Of a DNA stretch of 64,000 bases, positions 46,736 to 57,542 are shown in pieces. The DNA lies in NCBI GenBank assembly GCA_963769115.1, contig CAVYKN010000021.1:1-64000 (forward strand), in the 5' to 3' direction. Both the position numbers and the translations under genes were made by a program. Source of the DNA: DASTFY01 sp963769115. GTDB lineage: Bacteria > Actinomycetota > Acidimicrobiia > Acidimicrobiales > Ilumatobacteraceae. The notes below the pieces were generated by a model that saw only the letters and a program-made list of their open reading frames with translations, did not search any database and had not been told where the DNA came from. How positions within the stretch are numbered: the stretch's first letter is position 1; every line of letters begins with the position of its first letter.

Positions 46736-47209
46736 ATGCGCACGTACTCGCCCAAAGCCAGTGAGATCACGCGGTCCTGGCACGTCATCGACGCCGAGGG
46801 CCTGGTCCTCGGTCGCCTGTGCACGGAGACCGCCCGCCTGCTGCGGGGCAAGCACAAGCCGGTCTTCGCTCCCCACCTGGACACCGGGGACCACGTCATC
46901 ATCGTCAACGCCAGCAAGGTCGTGCTCACTGCCGGCAAGGCCGAGCGCGAGAACGTCTACCGCTACTCCGGCTACCCCGGCGGCCTCAAGCAGGAGAGCT
47001 ACGCCGACCTGCTGGCCCGCAAGCCCGAGGAGGCCATCCGGCGCTCGGTGCGGGGGATGCTGCCGAAGGGCCCACTCGGCCGGCAGATGTTGAAGAAGCT
47101 CAAGGTGTACGGCGGACCCGAGCACCCGCACTCCGCGCAGGGTCCTGTGCCGCGGGAGCTGCCCCAGGCCATCGCCCGCCGGGCCGGACAGAAGCGCGCG
47201 GCGCGCTGA
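46736..47209 (+). CDS. rplM: Ribosomal protein uL13
   Basis: 157 aa from ATG 46736; upstream in-frame sequence belongs to truA's shadow. RTYSPKASEITRSWHVIDAE, LGRLCTETARLLRGKHKPVF and GMLPKGPLGRQMLKKLKVY. Confidence 0.97.
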   Translation: MRTYSPKASEITRSWHVIDAEGLVLGRLCTETARLLRGKHKPVFAPHLDTGDHVIIVNASKVVLTAGKAERENVYRYSGYPGGLKQESYADLLARKPEEAIRRSVRGMLPKGPLGRQMLKKLKVYGGPEHPHSAQGPVPRELPQAIARRAGQKRAAR

Positions 47210-47228
47210 GCGCTGGAGAGGATCGAAC

Positions 47229-47621
47229 GTGACCAAGCCCCTCACGCAGACCACCGGACGCCGGAAGGGAGCCGTCGCCCGCGTGCGCCTGCGTCCCGGC
47301 ACCGGCGCCATCACCGTGAACCGCCGTCCCTTCGAGGACTACTTCCCTGTCGCCACCCACCGGATGCTCTCGTCGGAGGCGCTGCGGGTCACGAGCACCG
47401 AAGAGGTCTACGACATCGACGCCACTCTCGACGGTGGCGGCATCAGCGGCCAGGCCGGCGCCCTGCGCCTGGGCATCGCCCGTGCGCTGTGCGACCTGGA
47501 TCCCGAGATGCGGGCCGGCCTCAAGCGGGCCGGTCTCCTCACCCGTGACCCGCGGGAGAAGGAGAGCAAGAAGGCCGGCCTCAAGAAGGCCCGCAAGGCG
47601 CCGCAGTACTCCAAGCGCTGA
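47229..47621 (+). CDS. rpsI: Ribosomal protein uS9
   Basis: 130 aa, GTG start. TTGRRKGAVARVRLRPGTG, GGGISGQAGALRLGIARALC and the C-terminal KARKAPQYSKR that reaches the P-site tRNA. Confidence 0.97.
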   Translation: MTKPLTQTTGRRKGAVARVRLRPGTGAITVNRRPFEDYFPVATHRMLSSEALRVTSTEEVYDIDATLDGGGISGQAGALRLGIARALCDLDPEMRAGLKRAGLLTRDPREKESKKAGLKKARKAPQYSKR

Positions 47622-47630
47622 TGCACCCCC

Positions 47631-47649
47631 CCGGAAGCGGAGCTTCCGG
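47631..47649 (+). repeat. Hairpin after rpsI
   Basis: CCGGAAGC-GGA-GCTTCCGG, perfect 8-bp stem, 9 bases after the rpsI stop. No T-run; may act as a weak terminator or mRNA end-stabiliser. The rest of the 123-base gap to glmM is GC-rich palindromic sequence. Confidence 0.5.
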
Positions 47650-47744
47650 CGGGGACCCCGCAGCTCCCGCCGGCCAATGTGCGCTGCGCCCCCAGTCGCG
47701 GCCGCGCAGCCGCGCTGAGCCCCGGCCCGCCCGGAGTCATCGAG

Positions 47745-49097
47745 GTGGCGCTGCGCTTCGGCACGGACGGGGTACGCGGCGTCGCCAACGCCGAGCTGAC
47801 GCCTGAGCTGGCGCTGGTCCTCGGCCGCGCCGCAGCACGGGTCCTCGCCGCCGACCGGGCCGTCATCGGACGTGATCCCCGCCGTTCGGGGCCGATGATC
47901 GAAGGAGCGCTGGCGGCAGGGTTCGCGTCCGCAGGCTGCACCGTCGACCTCGTCGGCGTGGTGCCGACGCCGGCCGTGGCCCACCTGTCCGAGACGGGCG
48001 GCGGCATCGGCGCGGTCATCTCCGCGTCGCACAACAACTTCGCCGACAACGGCATCAAGCTGTTCGCGCCGGGTGGCCGCAAGCTGCCCGACGACGTCGA
48101 AGAGGCCATCGAGACCGAGCTCGAGCGCGAGCTGGCCGGCGATGTCGGCGCCCGGCCCAGCGGCACCGGTGTCGGGGTGATCCGGCCGGACAACGAGGGT
48201 GCCCGCGTCTACGTGGACCACCTGGTCAGCTTGTTCCCGGACCCGGGGACCCTGACCGGTCTCGACATCGCGCTCGACTGCGCCAACGGGGCCACCAGTG
48301 CGATCGCGCCGGAGGTGTTCGATCGGCTCGGGGCGCGGGTGGTCGTCCGCGCGGCTGCTCCTGATGGTTCCAACATCAACGATCGCTGCGGCGCCACGCA
48401 CCCGGAGCCGCTGGCCGACGCCGTCCGCGACGGCGCGTTCGAGCTCGGCCTGGCCTTCGACGGCGACGGCGACCGCCTGATCGCGGTCGACCACACCGGG
48501 GCCATCGTCGACGGCGACCACATCATCGCCATCTGCGCGCTCGACCTCGAACGGCGCGGGCAGCTCCGCGATCACACCGTCGTCGTGACGGTCATGACGA
48601 ACCTCGGCTTCCGGCTGGCCATGGAGAAGGCCGGCATCCAGGTCGTGGAGACCGCGGTGGGCGACCGGTACGTGCTGGAGGCGCTGGAGGCCGGTCGCTA
48701 CTCGATGGGGGGCGAGCAGAGCGGGCACGTGGTGTTCCCCGACCTCGCCACGACGGGTGACGGCATCCTCACCGGGCTCGTCCTCGCCGACGTGGTGCAA
48801 CGGTCCGGTCGGACGCTGGCCGAGCTGGCTGCGGAGGCCATGACCCGCCTGCCCCAGGTCCTCGTGAACGTCCGCGTCAACTCGAACCCCTTGGCCCTCA
48901 TGGACGCCGTGGCCAGGGAGATCGCTGCCGCCGAGGAGCGGCTGGGGCACGAAGGCCGCGTCCTCGTGCGCCCGAGCGGGACGGAGCCCCTGGTGCGGGT
49001 GATGGTCGAGGCGGCCAGCCACGACGAGGCCGACGCCGTGGCCAACGAGCTGGCCGCCGCCCTGACCGCCGCGTCGGTGGGGGCCGGCCGAAAGTAG
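47745..49097 (+). CDS. glmM: Phosphoglucosamine mutase
   Basis: 450 aa from GTG 47745 with GAGGTG context. RFGTDGVRGVAN, catalytic Ser in ISASHNNFADNGIK, metal loop AFDGDGDRLIAVD, GGEQSGH and RPSGTEPLVRVMVE. It converts glucosamine-6-P to glucosamine-1-P for peptidoglycan. Followed 11 bases later by the glmS-like gene, so both early hexosamine steps are adjacent. Confidence 0.96.
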   Translation: MALRFGTDGVRGVANAELTPELALVLGRAAARVLAADRAVIGRDPRRSGPMIEGALAAGFASAGCTVDLVGVVPTPAVAHLSETGGGIGAVISASHNNFADNGIKLFAPGGRKLPDDVEEAIETELERELAGDVGARPSGTGVGVIRPDNEGARVYVDHLVSLFPDPGTLTGLDIALDCANGATSAIAPEVFDRLGARVVVRAAAPDGSNINDRCGATHPEPLADAVRDGAFELGLAFDGDGDRLIAVDHTGAIVDGDHIIAICALDLERRGQLRDHTVVVTVMTNLGFRLAMEKAGIQVVETAVGDRYVLEALEAGRYSMGGEQSGHVVFPDLATTGDGILTGLVLADVVQRSGRTLAELAAEAMTRLPQVLVNVRVNSNPLALMDAVAREIAAAEERLGHEGRVLVRPSGTEPLVRVMVEAASHDEADAVANELAAALTAASVGAGRK

Positions 49098-49108
49098 CCT
49101 GACCGGCC

Positions 49109-52100
49109 ATGTGCGGGATCGTCGCCATCCTCAGCCGGCCTGCGGAGCGACTGACTCCCACCGACGCCGCCGTGCTGGAGGCGCTGGACAGCGCCCTGGC
49201 CGCCAGCTCGGACGACGGCAGCCCGGTGGCGGCGGTGCTCGACGCCGTGGCCGGCCACGCGACCATCGCCGACGAGCTGCTCCGGGGCGTGCCCGGCGTG
49301 CTCGCCCTGGCCGACCGGCCGGCGCTGGTCCTGGCCGTCGAGGCCCGGCTCGACCAGCTCGACGCGTTCGTGGCCACCAGGGAGGCCCTCGTCGAGGAGG
49401 GCGAGGGGACGTCCGACCCGCTCGGGACCGCCGACATCGAGGAGACGAACGCCGCCCTGGTCAGGGCCAAGGACGTGCTGTGGGCGCTGCGGCGGGACCG
49501 CCTCCGCACGGCCGCCGCGGTATCGGCCCTCGCCGGTCGTGACGGCCGGACCACCGCACTGGCCGGCTTCTACGCCGTGCAGCTCGCACTGTCCGCCATC
49601 GACCGGCTCGAGGTCCGCGGGCGCGACTCCGCGGGCCTCCACCTGTTCGTCTGGGACCACGGGCTCGACCTCGACGATCCGGAGCTGTCGGCCCGTCTCG
49701 CCGCCCGCGGGGAGGACCCGCTCTACCCGTCCGGCGCGGTGCGGGTCGCCGGTGCCGCCCTGTCGTTCGTGTACAAGGCGGCGGCCGAGATCGGCGAGCT
49801 GGGCGACAACACGGCCGCGCTGCGGGCAGCCATCCGCGACGACGGACTGCTCCACCTCGCCCTCGCTGCGCCCGGCGCGCGGTTGGCCGTGCTCGGCCAC
49901 ACCCGCTGGGCCAGCGTGGGCATCATCTCCGAGCCCAACGCCCATCCCGTCAACAGCGACGAGGACACTGGCGACGGCACGGTCGACACCGATGGTCCCT
50001 ACGTCGTGGCGGCCCTCAACGGCGACGTCGACAACCATGCGGACCTTCGGGCGCGGGCCGCGCTCGCCATCCCGTCGCCGATCACCACGGACGCCAAGGT
50101 CATCCCCGCGCTCGTGTCCCGGGAGGCGCGGCGCGCGGGCCTGGTGGAGGCGTTCCGTCGGACGGTCAGCACGTTCGACGGCTCGGTCGCCATCGCGGCG
50201 GCCAGCGCCGACGAGCCCGGTCAGGTGCTGCTGGCGCTCCGGGGGAGCGGGCAGGGCGTGTACATCGGCCTCGCCGACGACGTGACGATCGTGGCCAGCG
50301 AGCCGTACGGGCTGGTGGAGGTCACCGACCGCTACGTCCGCATGGACGGCGAGACACCGGCCCACCCCGACCAGCCGTTGAGCAACGGCCAGGTCGTGAC
50401 GCTCACGGCCGCCGCGGCCGGCGAGGTCGACGGGGTCGTGCGGCTGGCCTACGACGGCACGCCGCTGCCGGTCCGTCCCGATGAGATCGTGCAGGCCGAG
50501 GTGACGACGCGCGACATCGACCGCGGCGATGCCCCCCACTTCCTGCTGAAGGAGATCAGGGAGGCGCCGCTGAGCTTCGCCAAGACCTTGCGTGGCCACA
50601 TCGTCGAGCAGGACGGTGATCTGCGGGTGGCCCTGGGCGATCAGGTCCTGCCGCCGTCCGTGCGGACGAGGCTGGAGAGCGGCGACCATCCGGCGGGTCC
50701 TGTGCATCGGCCAGGGCACGGCCGCGGTGGCCTCGCAGTCCGTCGCCGCGCTGCTGGCCCGCCTGTCGCACGACCAGCTCGACATCGACCCCATCACCGC
50801 CACGGAGCTGTCCGGCTTCCACCTGCGGCCCCGGATGGACGACACCCTCGTCATCGCCGTCAGCCAGAGCGGGACCACGACGGACACCAACCGCACTGTG
50901 GACCTGGCCCGGGCCAGGGGCGCGGCCGTGATCGGCATCGTCAACCGCCGGCAGAGCGACCTCACGGACAAGGCCGACGGCGTGCTCTACACGTCCGACG
51001 GACGCGACGTGGAGATGAGCGTCGCCTCCACGAAGGCCTTCTACTCGCAGGTCGCCGCAGGTGCGCTGCTGGCCTGCGCCATCACCGAGGTGGCCGGGTG
51101 CGGCAGCGACGACGAGCGGCACACGCTCCTCGCCGGTCTCCGCGAGCTGCCCGCGGCGCTGCACCGCGTGCTCGCGCTGCAGCCCGAGATCGCGGAGGTG
51201 GCCCGCCGGCTGGCCCCGTCCCGCCGCTACTGGGCCGTGGTGGGGAACGGGCCCAACACGGTGGCCGCCGAGGAGATCCGGATCAAGCTCAGCGAGCTCT
51301 GCTACAAGTCGATCGCCTGCGACGTCACCGAGGACAAGAAGCACATCGACCTCTCGTCGGAGCCGCTGATCCTGGTGTGCGCGGCCGGGCTGGTCGGGTC
51401 GACGGCGGACGACGTGGCCAAGGAGGTCGCGATCTTCCGTGCCCACAAGGCGGCGCCGGTCGTCATCGCCACCGAAGGCGAGGAGCGCTTCCGCGCCGCG
51501 CCGGCGGTCATCACCGTTCCCCGTGTCGAGCCCGAGCTGGCGTTCGTGCTGGCGGCCATGGTCGGCCACCTGTTCGGGTACGAGGCCGCGCTCGCCATCG
51601 ACGCGCTGGCCCGGCCGTTGCGCGAGGCGCGCGAGGTGATCGAGCTCGCGGTCGGGACGGGAGCGCCGGAGCACGACGAGCTGCTCGACGGGTTGCGCGA
51701 GTCGCTCATCCCGCTGGCCCAGCGCTTCTCGGACGGGCTCCGCAGCGGCGCCTACGACGGCAACCTGGAGGCGTCCACGGCGGTGGCGCTGGTCGGCCGG
51801 CTGCGGGACATCGCCAGCGAGGCGCCCCTCGAGTCCTACCAGCGGGAGTCCGGGCGGCTGGCCACCCCGGCGGGCCTCGTCGACGACCTGACCACCTCGC
51901 TGAGCCGGGCCATCGAGGAGCTGACGCGGCCGGTCGACGCCATCAAGCACCAGGCCAAGACCGTGACCGTCGGGATCTCCCGGTCGGACGAGGCGCTGCT
52001 CGATCGAGAGCTCGTGCAGGCCGTCCTGGCCGCCGGTGCGCCCCGCGAGCGGCTGGGGTACACGACGCTGCGCTCGCTGGCCGCGCTCGATCCGGCGGTG

Positions 52101-52559
52101 GAGTCCGTGGTCGGGTTCACGCGGTACGCCATCGAAGGGGACCCAGCGGACGGCACGGCCACCATCGAGATCGTCGACCGCGGCGGCGTGTCGCTGAGCG
52201 TGCCGTCGCGCGTCGACCGCAACCCGCAGCTCCAGGGCACGAAGCGCCGGGTGGCGATGGAGCGCGAGCTGCTCGTCGCCCGCGGCCGCAGCGACGGCCG
52301 GACGGTGCTGATGGTGCCCGAGGTGAAGGGTTCGCAGTGCACCGGCATCACCCTCGTGCACGCAGTCTTCGCCGAGCGGCTGCCCGCGCCGGTGGCCCGG
52401 GCCGTGCTGCAGGGATGGGACCGCCGGTACGACCGGCTCGTCGACTGGGTGACGGAGACCGAGGGCGGGTTCCGGGACGACCTGCTGGCCGAGATCCCGG
52501 TGATCGACCTCCTGACGGTGCCGGTCAGCGACCTGGCCGAGCTGTGGCGTCCGAGCTGA
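49109..52559 (+). CDS. Oversized GlmS-like glutamine:fructose-6-P aminotransferase (one frameshift)
   Basis: About 1150 aa, against about 610 for usual GlmS. N-terminal Cys2 nucleophile (MCGIVAILSRP). The amidotransferase domain reaches about residue 520 with large insertions; RGRDSAGLHLF, LGHTRWASVG and NAHPVNSD are present. Two SIS domains follow: CIGQGTAAVASQS, VAVSQSGTTTDTNRT, SVASTKAFYSQVAAG, then NGPNTVAAEEIRIKLSELCY. The last 200 or so residues (from about IKHQAKTVTVGIS) are extra and unrecognised. Frame breaks near 50686, where one extra C changes GD-IRR. Next to glmM, so it likely makes glucosamine-6-P. I withhold the symbol glmS because of the size. Confidence 0.82.
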
Positions 52560-52587
52560 CGCCGGCGGGGGAGGCGTCGAGCGGCCC

Positions 52588-52953
52588 GTGATCGGCGTGG
52601 GTCTCGACCTGGTCGACATCGAGCGGTTCCGGGCCGTGCTGGTCCGCCAGCCGGCGCTGCGCGAGCGGCTCTTCACCGGCGACGAGCTGGCCCTGGCGGA
52701 CGCCCGCCGGGACCCGGTGCCCGCGCTGGCGGTGCGCTTCGCCGCCAAGGAGGCCGTGATGAAGGCGCTCGGCGTGGGCCTCGGCGCGTTCGGCTTCCAC
52801 GACGTCGAGGTGCTGAAGCTCGACTCCGGCGCGCCCGAGCTGCGGATCACGGGTGCCGCCGCGGTCCTGGCCGGCGAGCGCGGCGTCACCGGCTGGCACA
52901 TCTCGCTCAGCCACTCGGTGACGACGGCGGGAGCGGTGGTCAGCGCGCTCTGA
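52588..52953 (+). CDS. acpS: Holo-[acyl-carrier-protein] synthase
   Basis: 121 aa, GTG start. GVGLDLVDIERF (metal-binding Asp) and RFAAKEAVMKALG (Glu) define the family; ends with SLSHSVTTAGAVV. It transfers phosphopantetheine from CoA to acyl carrier protein. Confidence 0.94.
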   Translation: MIGVGLDLVDIERFRAVLVRQPALRERLFTGDELALADARRDPVPALAVRFAAKEAVMKALGVGLGAFGFHDVEVLKLDSGAPELRITGAAAVLAGERGVTGWHISLSHSVTTAGAVVSAL

Positions 52954-52972
52954 CGGGTTCTACCCTGGGGCG

Positions 52973-54377
52973 ATGTCCTTCGTCGCCGAACCGACCGTCC
53001 CGCTCAGCCCGGGCGAGGTGGTCAAGGCGATGCGGGCGGCCCACGAAGAGGGGCTCCTGCGGGACGTGGCCGCCCGCAAGGCCCAGCTGCGCCAGCTCCG
53101 GCGGCTCCTGGTCGAGAACGAGGAGCGGCTGCTCGGCGCGCTGGCCGCCGACCTCGGCAAGCCCGCGATCGAGGGCTACGCGGCGGACGTCGGCTTCACC
53201 GTGCGCGAGATCAGCGAGATCCTGGACCACCTCGACCGCTGGGTGAAGCCCCGCCCGGTCCACGTGCCGATGGTGGCCCGGCCCGGGAAGGCCTGGATCG
53301 TCCCGGAGCCGCTCGGGGTGGTGCTGGTGATCGCCCCCTGGAACTACCCGATCCAGCTCCTGCTGGCCCCGCCGCGGCGGCGCTGGCGGCCGGCAACCCG
53401 GTCGTGCTCAAGCCCTCCGAGATCAGCGGGCACACGGCGACCGCGCTGGCCGAGCTCGTGCCCCGCTACCTGGACGAGCGGGTGGTCGGCGGTGGTGACC
53501 GGCGGCGTCGAGCGAGACGACCGCGCTGCTGGCCGAGCGCTTCGACCACATCTTCTACACCGGCAACGGTCGGGTCGGCCGCGTCGTCATGACCGCGGCC
53601 GCGCAGCACCTCACGCCGGTCACCCTGGAGCTCGGCGGCAAGAGCCCGGCCGTCGTCGCCGCCGACGCCAACCTGGCCGTGGCGGCCCGTCGCATCGCCT
53701 GGGCCAAGTTCCTCAACGCCGGTCAGACCTGCGTCGCGCCGGACTACGTGCTCGTCGACCGATCGGTCGGAGCCGCGCCTGGTGGAGCTCCTGCGCGACG
53801 CGGTCGCGGACATGTACGGGGCCGATCCGCAGGCCAGCCGCGACTTCGCCCGCATCGTCAACGACCACCACTTCTCCCGCCTCGTCGGCCTGCTCGACGC
53901 CGGCGGCTACGGCACGGTCGCCTGCGGCGGTGGGCACGATCGGGCCACGCGCTACGTCGCGCCCACGGTGCTGCCGGGGTCGATTCCGGCGCCGCGGTGA
54001 TGGGCGAGGAGATCTTCGGCCCGATCCTCCCGGTGCTGGCGGTCGACGACGTCGACGAGGCCATCGCCTTCATCAACGAGCGGGACAAGCCGCTCGCCCT
54101 CTACGTCTTCGGCGGGGACGCCGCCACGACGAAGGTGGTCGAGCGCACCTCGGCCGGCGGCGTGTGCATCAACCACGCCGTGCTGCACGTGGCCGTGCCC
54201 GACCTGCCCTTCGGCGGGGTGGGCGAGAGCGGCATGGGCGCGTACCACGGCCAGGCCGGGTTCGACCGCTTCAGCCACCTGAAGTCGGTGCTGGCCAAGC
54301 CGACCCGCCCCGACCCGCCGGTCCTCTATCCCCCGTACAGCCGCATCAAGCGCTGGCTCATCCGCCGCGCCGTGTGA
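52973..54377 (+). CDS. Aldehyde dehydrogenase, class 3-like (about five frameshifts)
   Basis: Pieces in three frames join into about 465 aa. Motifs in order: LVIAPWNYPIQLLLAP; PVVLKPSE; FYTGNGRVGR; PVTLELGGKSPAVV with the catalytic Glu; NAGQTCVAPDYVLVD with the catalytic Cys; EEIFGPILPVL; and PFGGVGESGMGAYHG. The last is typical of the short, membrane-linked ALDH3 group that oxidises fatty or aromatic aldehydes. Breaks at about 53368, 53486, 53512, 53771 and 53988 are single bases in G/C runs. The retained motifs argue for sequencing error. No redox partner is adjacent. Confidence 0.83.
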
Positions 54378-54390
54378 GGCCGCGGCTGCC

Positions 54391-55762
54391 GTGATCCCGG
54401 TCGTCACGCCCGCCGAGATGGGCGAGATCGACGCTGCCGCCCCCGAACCGGTGGAGGAGCTGATCGAGCGGGCCGGCGCGGCGGTGGCGCGGGCCGCCGT
54501 CGCCATGCTGGGCGGCACGTACGGGCGGCGGGTGGTGGTCATCGCCGGCAAGGGCAACAACGGCAACGACGGCCGGGCCGCGGCGCCGGCGGCTGGCGCG
54601 CCGGGGCGTCGCCGGTCGCGGTGGTCGAGGCGGCCGAGGTCCCGGCGCCGGATCGACGGCGCCGACCTGGTCATCGACGCCGCCTACGGCACCGGGTTCC
54701 GCGGGACCTGGGACGGCGCCGGACACCGGCGACGCGAAGGTGCTGGCGGTCGACATCCCGAGCGGGGTCGACGGGTTGACCGGCGCGGCCGGCGACGGCG
54801 TGCTCCACGCCGACCGCACCGTCACGTTCGCGGCGATGAAGCCGGGCCTGCTGCTCCCGCCGGGATCGGTCTACGCCGGCGAGATCGAGGTGGCCGACAT
54901 CGGCCTCGATGTCAGCCGCGCCCGTGCCCATCTGGTGACCGCGGGCCGACGTGGCCGCTGGCTGGCTGCCGCGGGCCGCCGACACCCACAAGTGGCACGC
55001 CGCGGTGGCCGTCGTGGCCGGCTCGCCCGGCATGTCGGGCGCGGCCCGCCTGGTCACGGCGGCGGCGCATGCGGACCGGCGCCGGCTACGTGCGCCTCTC
55101 GACCCGGGCGGGCAGCACGACCCCGGCGTGCCGACCGAGGCGGTGACCCGGTCGCTGCCCCCGGCCTCGTGGGCGGCGACGGTGACGAAGGACCTCGACC
55201 GGTTCAAGGCGCTGGTCGTCGGGCCCGGGCTGGGCCGCAGCGACGCCACCACCGCCGAGGTGCGCGAGCTGGTGGCCGAGGCGCAGGTGCCGGTCGTGGT
55301 CGACGGCGACGGGCTGTTCGCGCTGGCCTGGTCGGCCGACGGCGCCGCGGCGCTCCTGCGGGACCGGCCGGGGCCGACCGGTGCTGACGCCCCACGACGG
55401 CGAGTTCGCGCTGCTGGCCGGGCGCAAGCCGGGCGCGGACCGCCTCGCCGCGGCGCGGGAGCTGGCCGCGGCGACCGGTGCGGTCGTGCTGCTGAAGGGC
55501 CCGGCGACCGTCGTGGCCGAGCCCGGCCGGCGCCGTGCTGCGTCGTCGACCGCAGGCGACGAGCGGCTGGCCACGGCAGGCACCGGGGACGTGCTGTCCG
55601 GGATCATCGGCGCCCTGCTCGCGCAGCAGGTGCCCGGCGTTCGAGGCGGCCGCGGCCGGCGCGCTGGCTGCACGGGCGCGCCGCGGCGAGCGGGCCCGGC
55701 CGGGGGCTGGTCGCCGTCGGACCTGCCCGGGCTGCTGCCGGGCGTCGCTGGAGTCCCTGTGA
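54391..55762 (+). CDS. nnr: Bifunctional NAD(P)H-hydrate epimerase/dehydratase (many frameshifts)
   Basis: Fragments join into an N-terminal epimerase (YjeF_N) domain: PEPVEELIERAGAAVARAAV, VVIAGKGNNGNDG, DLVIDAAYGTGFRG and AVDIPSGVDG. A C-terminal ADP-dependent dehydratase domain follows: ALVVGPGLGRSD, VPVVVDGDGLFAL, LTPHDGEFALLAG, VLLKGPATVVA and AGTGDVLSGIIGALLAQ. It repairs damaged NAD(P)HX. At least eight single-base breaks from about 54587 to 55745. GTG start 54391, stop TGA 55760-55762 overlapping the alr GTG. Confidence 0.82.
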
Positions 55763-56928
55763 CGGTGCCGCTGGCCGATCCCCGGCGCCAGGCCTGGGTG
55801 GAGGTGGACCTGGGCGCCATCGCCGCCAACGTCGGCGTGCTGGCCGAGACCGTGGCCCCGGCGGCGCTCTGGGCGGTCGTCAAGGCCGACGGCTACGGCC
55901 ACGGCGCCGCTCCCGTGGCCCGGGCCGCGCTGGAGGCCGGCGCCGAGGGCCTGTGCGTGGCGCTCGTCCAGGAGGGGGTCGGCGCTGCGCCAGGCCGGCA
56001 TCCTGGCCCCGGTCCTCGTGCTGTCCGAGCAGCCCGAGGACCAGCTCGACGAGCTCGTCCGCTGGCGGCTCACGGCGACCGCGTACTCGCTCGGCTACCT
56101 GGAGGCGCTGGCCGACGAGGCCCGGGAGGCCGGCGGGCGCCGACGGTGCGGGTCCACCTCAAGGTCGACACCGGCATGCACCGGGTCGGGCGCCGCGGCC
56201 GGACGAGCTCGTCGCCGCTCGTCCAGGCGCTGCTGGCCCGGCCGGAGCTGCGCTGGGAGGGCTGTGGACGCACCTGGCCCGGGCCGACGAGACGCGGGTG
56301 TCGACCACCGTCACCCAGCTCGCCCGGCTCGACGCCGCCATCGGCGTGCTGCAGGCCGGCCGGGCTACCCGCCGCCGCTCGTCCACGCCGCCAACTCCGC
56401 CGGCGCGCTGGCGCGGGGACCGGCGGCCCGCCGCGACCTGGTGCGGGCCGGCATCGCCGTCTACGGCATCGCGCCCGGCCCCGAGGTGGCGGCCGAGTGC
56501 GCCGAGCTGCGGCCGGCGCTGTCGCTGCGGGCCCGCGTCAGCCACGTGCAGCGGGTGCCGCCGGGGGAGGGCATCTCGTACGGGCACCGCACTCGTGCTC
56601 GACCGCGAGGCAACCATCGCCACGCTGCCGCTCGGCTACGCCGACGGCGTGCCCCGCCGGCTGGGGGACCGGCGGCGGCGAGGTGCTGCTCGGCGGACGG
56701 CGCCGGCCGATCGCGGGGGCCGTCACCATGGACCAGCTCATGGTCGACTGCGGCGACGACTTCGTCGCGCCCGGCGACGAGGCGGTGCTCATCGGTGTGC
56801 AGGGCGGCGAGGAGATCACGGCCAGCGAGTGGGCGGAGCGGCTCGGGACCATCGCCTACGAGGTGGTCACGGGGCTCAGCCCGCGGCTGCCCCGCCGCTA
56901 CGAGGGCGAGGAGCCCGAGCCGGCCTGA
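55759..56928 (+). CDS. alr: Alanine racemase (many frameshifts)
   Basis: Rejoined product about 385 aa. WVEVDLGAIAANVGVL, the PLP Lys in WAVVKADGYGHGAAPVA, a central VHLKVDTGMHRVG, then VHAANSAGALARGP, VRAGIAVYGIAPGP, ATLPLGYADGVPRRLG and VTMDQLMVDCGDD complete the family set. It makes D-Ala for peptidoglycan. About eight single-base breaks (near 55982, 56136, 56200, 56272, 56372, 56598, 56685 among them). Starts on GTG in a GTGA overlap with nnr. Confidence 0.85.
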   Translation: MTVPLADPRRQAWVEVDLGAIAANVGVLAETVAPAALWAVVKADGYGHGAAPVARAALEAGAEGLCVALVQEGVGAAPGRHPGPGPRAVRAARGPARRARPLAAHGDRVLARLPGGAGRRGPGGRRAPTVRVHLKVDTGMHRVGRRGRTSSSPLVQALLARPELRWEGCGRTWPGPTRRGCRPPSPSSPGSTPPSACCRPAGLPAAARPRRQLRRRAGAGTGGPPRPGAGRHRRLRHRARPRGGGRVRRAAAGAVAAGPRQPRAAGAAGGGHLVRAPHSCSTARQPSPRCRSATPTACPAGWGTGGGEVLLGGRRRPIAGAVTMDQLMVDCGDDFVAPGDEAVLIGVQGGEEITASEWAERLGTIAYEVVTGLSPRLPRRYEGEEPEPA

Positions 56929-56968
56929 GCGCCGGACGCTCCCTGCCTGCTCATTAGCATCGTCCGGC

Positions 56969-57542
56969 GTGCCCGACGCCCTGGAGCTGCTCGCCGCCGA
57001 GGCGTCGACGTGCACGCGGTGCCGGCTCAGCGAGGGCCGCACGCAGGTGGTCTTCGGCATGGGCGACCCGGCGGCCAACCTGATGTTCATCGGCGAGGGC
57101 CCGGGCGAGCAGGAGGACCGCCAGGGCCTGCCGTTCGTGGGCCGCAGCGGCCAGCTCCTCGACCGGCTCCTGCGCGAGGAGCTCGGCATCACCCGCGACC
57201 GCGTCTACATCGCCAACGTCGTGAAGTGCCGGCCGCCCGGCAACCGCGATCCGAAGCCCGACGAGATCGACGCCTGCCGCCCGTACCTGCAGCAGCAGCT
57301 CGACCTCATCCGACCGGCGGCCGTCGTCACGCTCGGGCGGTTCGCGGCCCAGTGGCTGCTCGGGACCACCGAGGGCATCACCCGCCTGCGGGGCCGCAGC
57401 TACCCGTTCGCCCACGGCGTGCTGATCCCGACGCTGCACCCGGCGGCCGCGCTGCGGGGCGGGGCGGAGCCGCTGGGGCAGATGCGCTCCGACTTCGTGC
57501 GGGCCAAGTTCGCGCTGGCCGATCGCGGGCGTGGCGCTGTGA
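56969..57542 (+). CDS. Uracil-DNA glycosylase, [4Fe-4S] type 4/5
   Basis: About 190 aa from GTG 56969. Cluster cysteines Cys15, Cys18 (CTRC), Cys87 (VVKCRPPGNRDP) and Cys103. Active-site blocks GEGPGEQEDRQGLPFVGRSG and IPTLHPAAAL. Excises uracil from DNA. The expected end is LADRGVAL-TGA; one extra G near 57528 hides the stop and makes the gene run into tsaE. GTGA overlap with tsaE. Confidence 0.85.
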
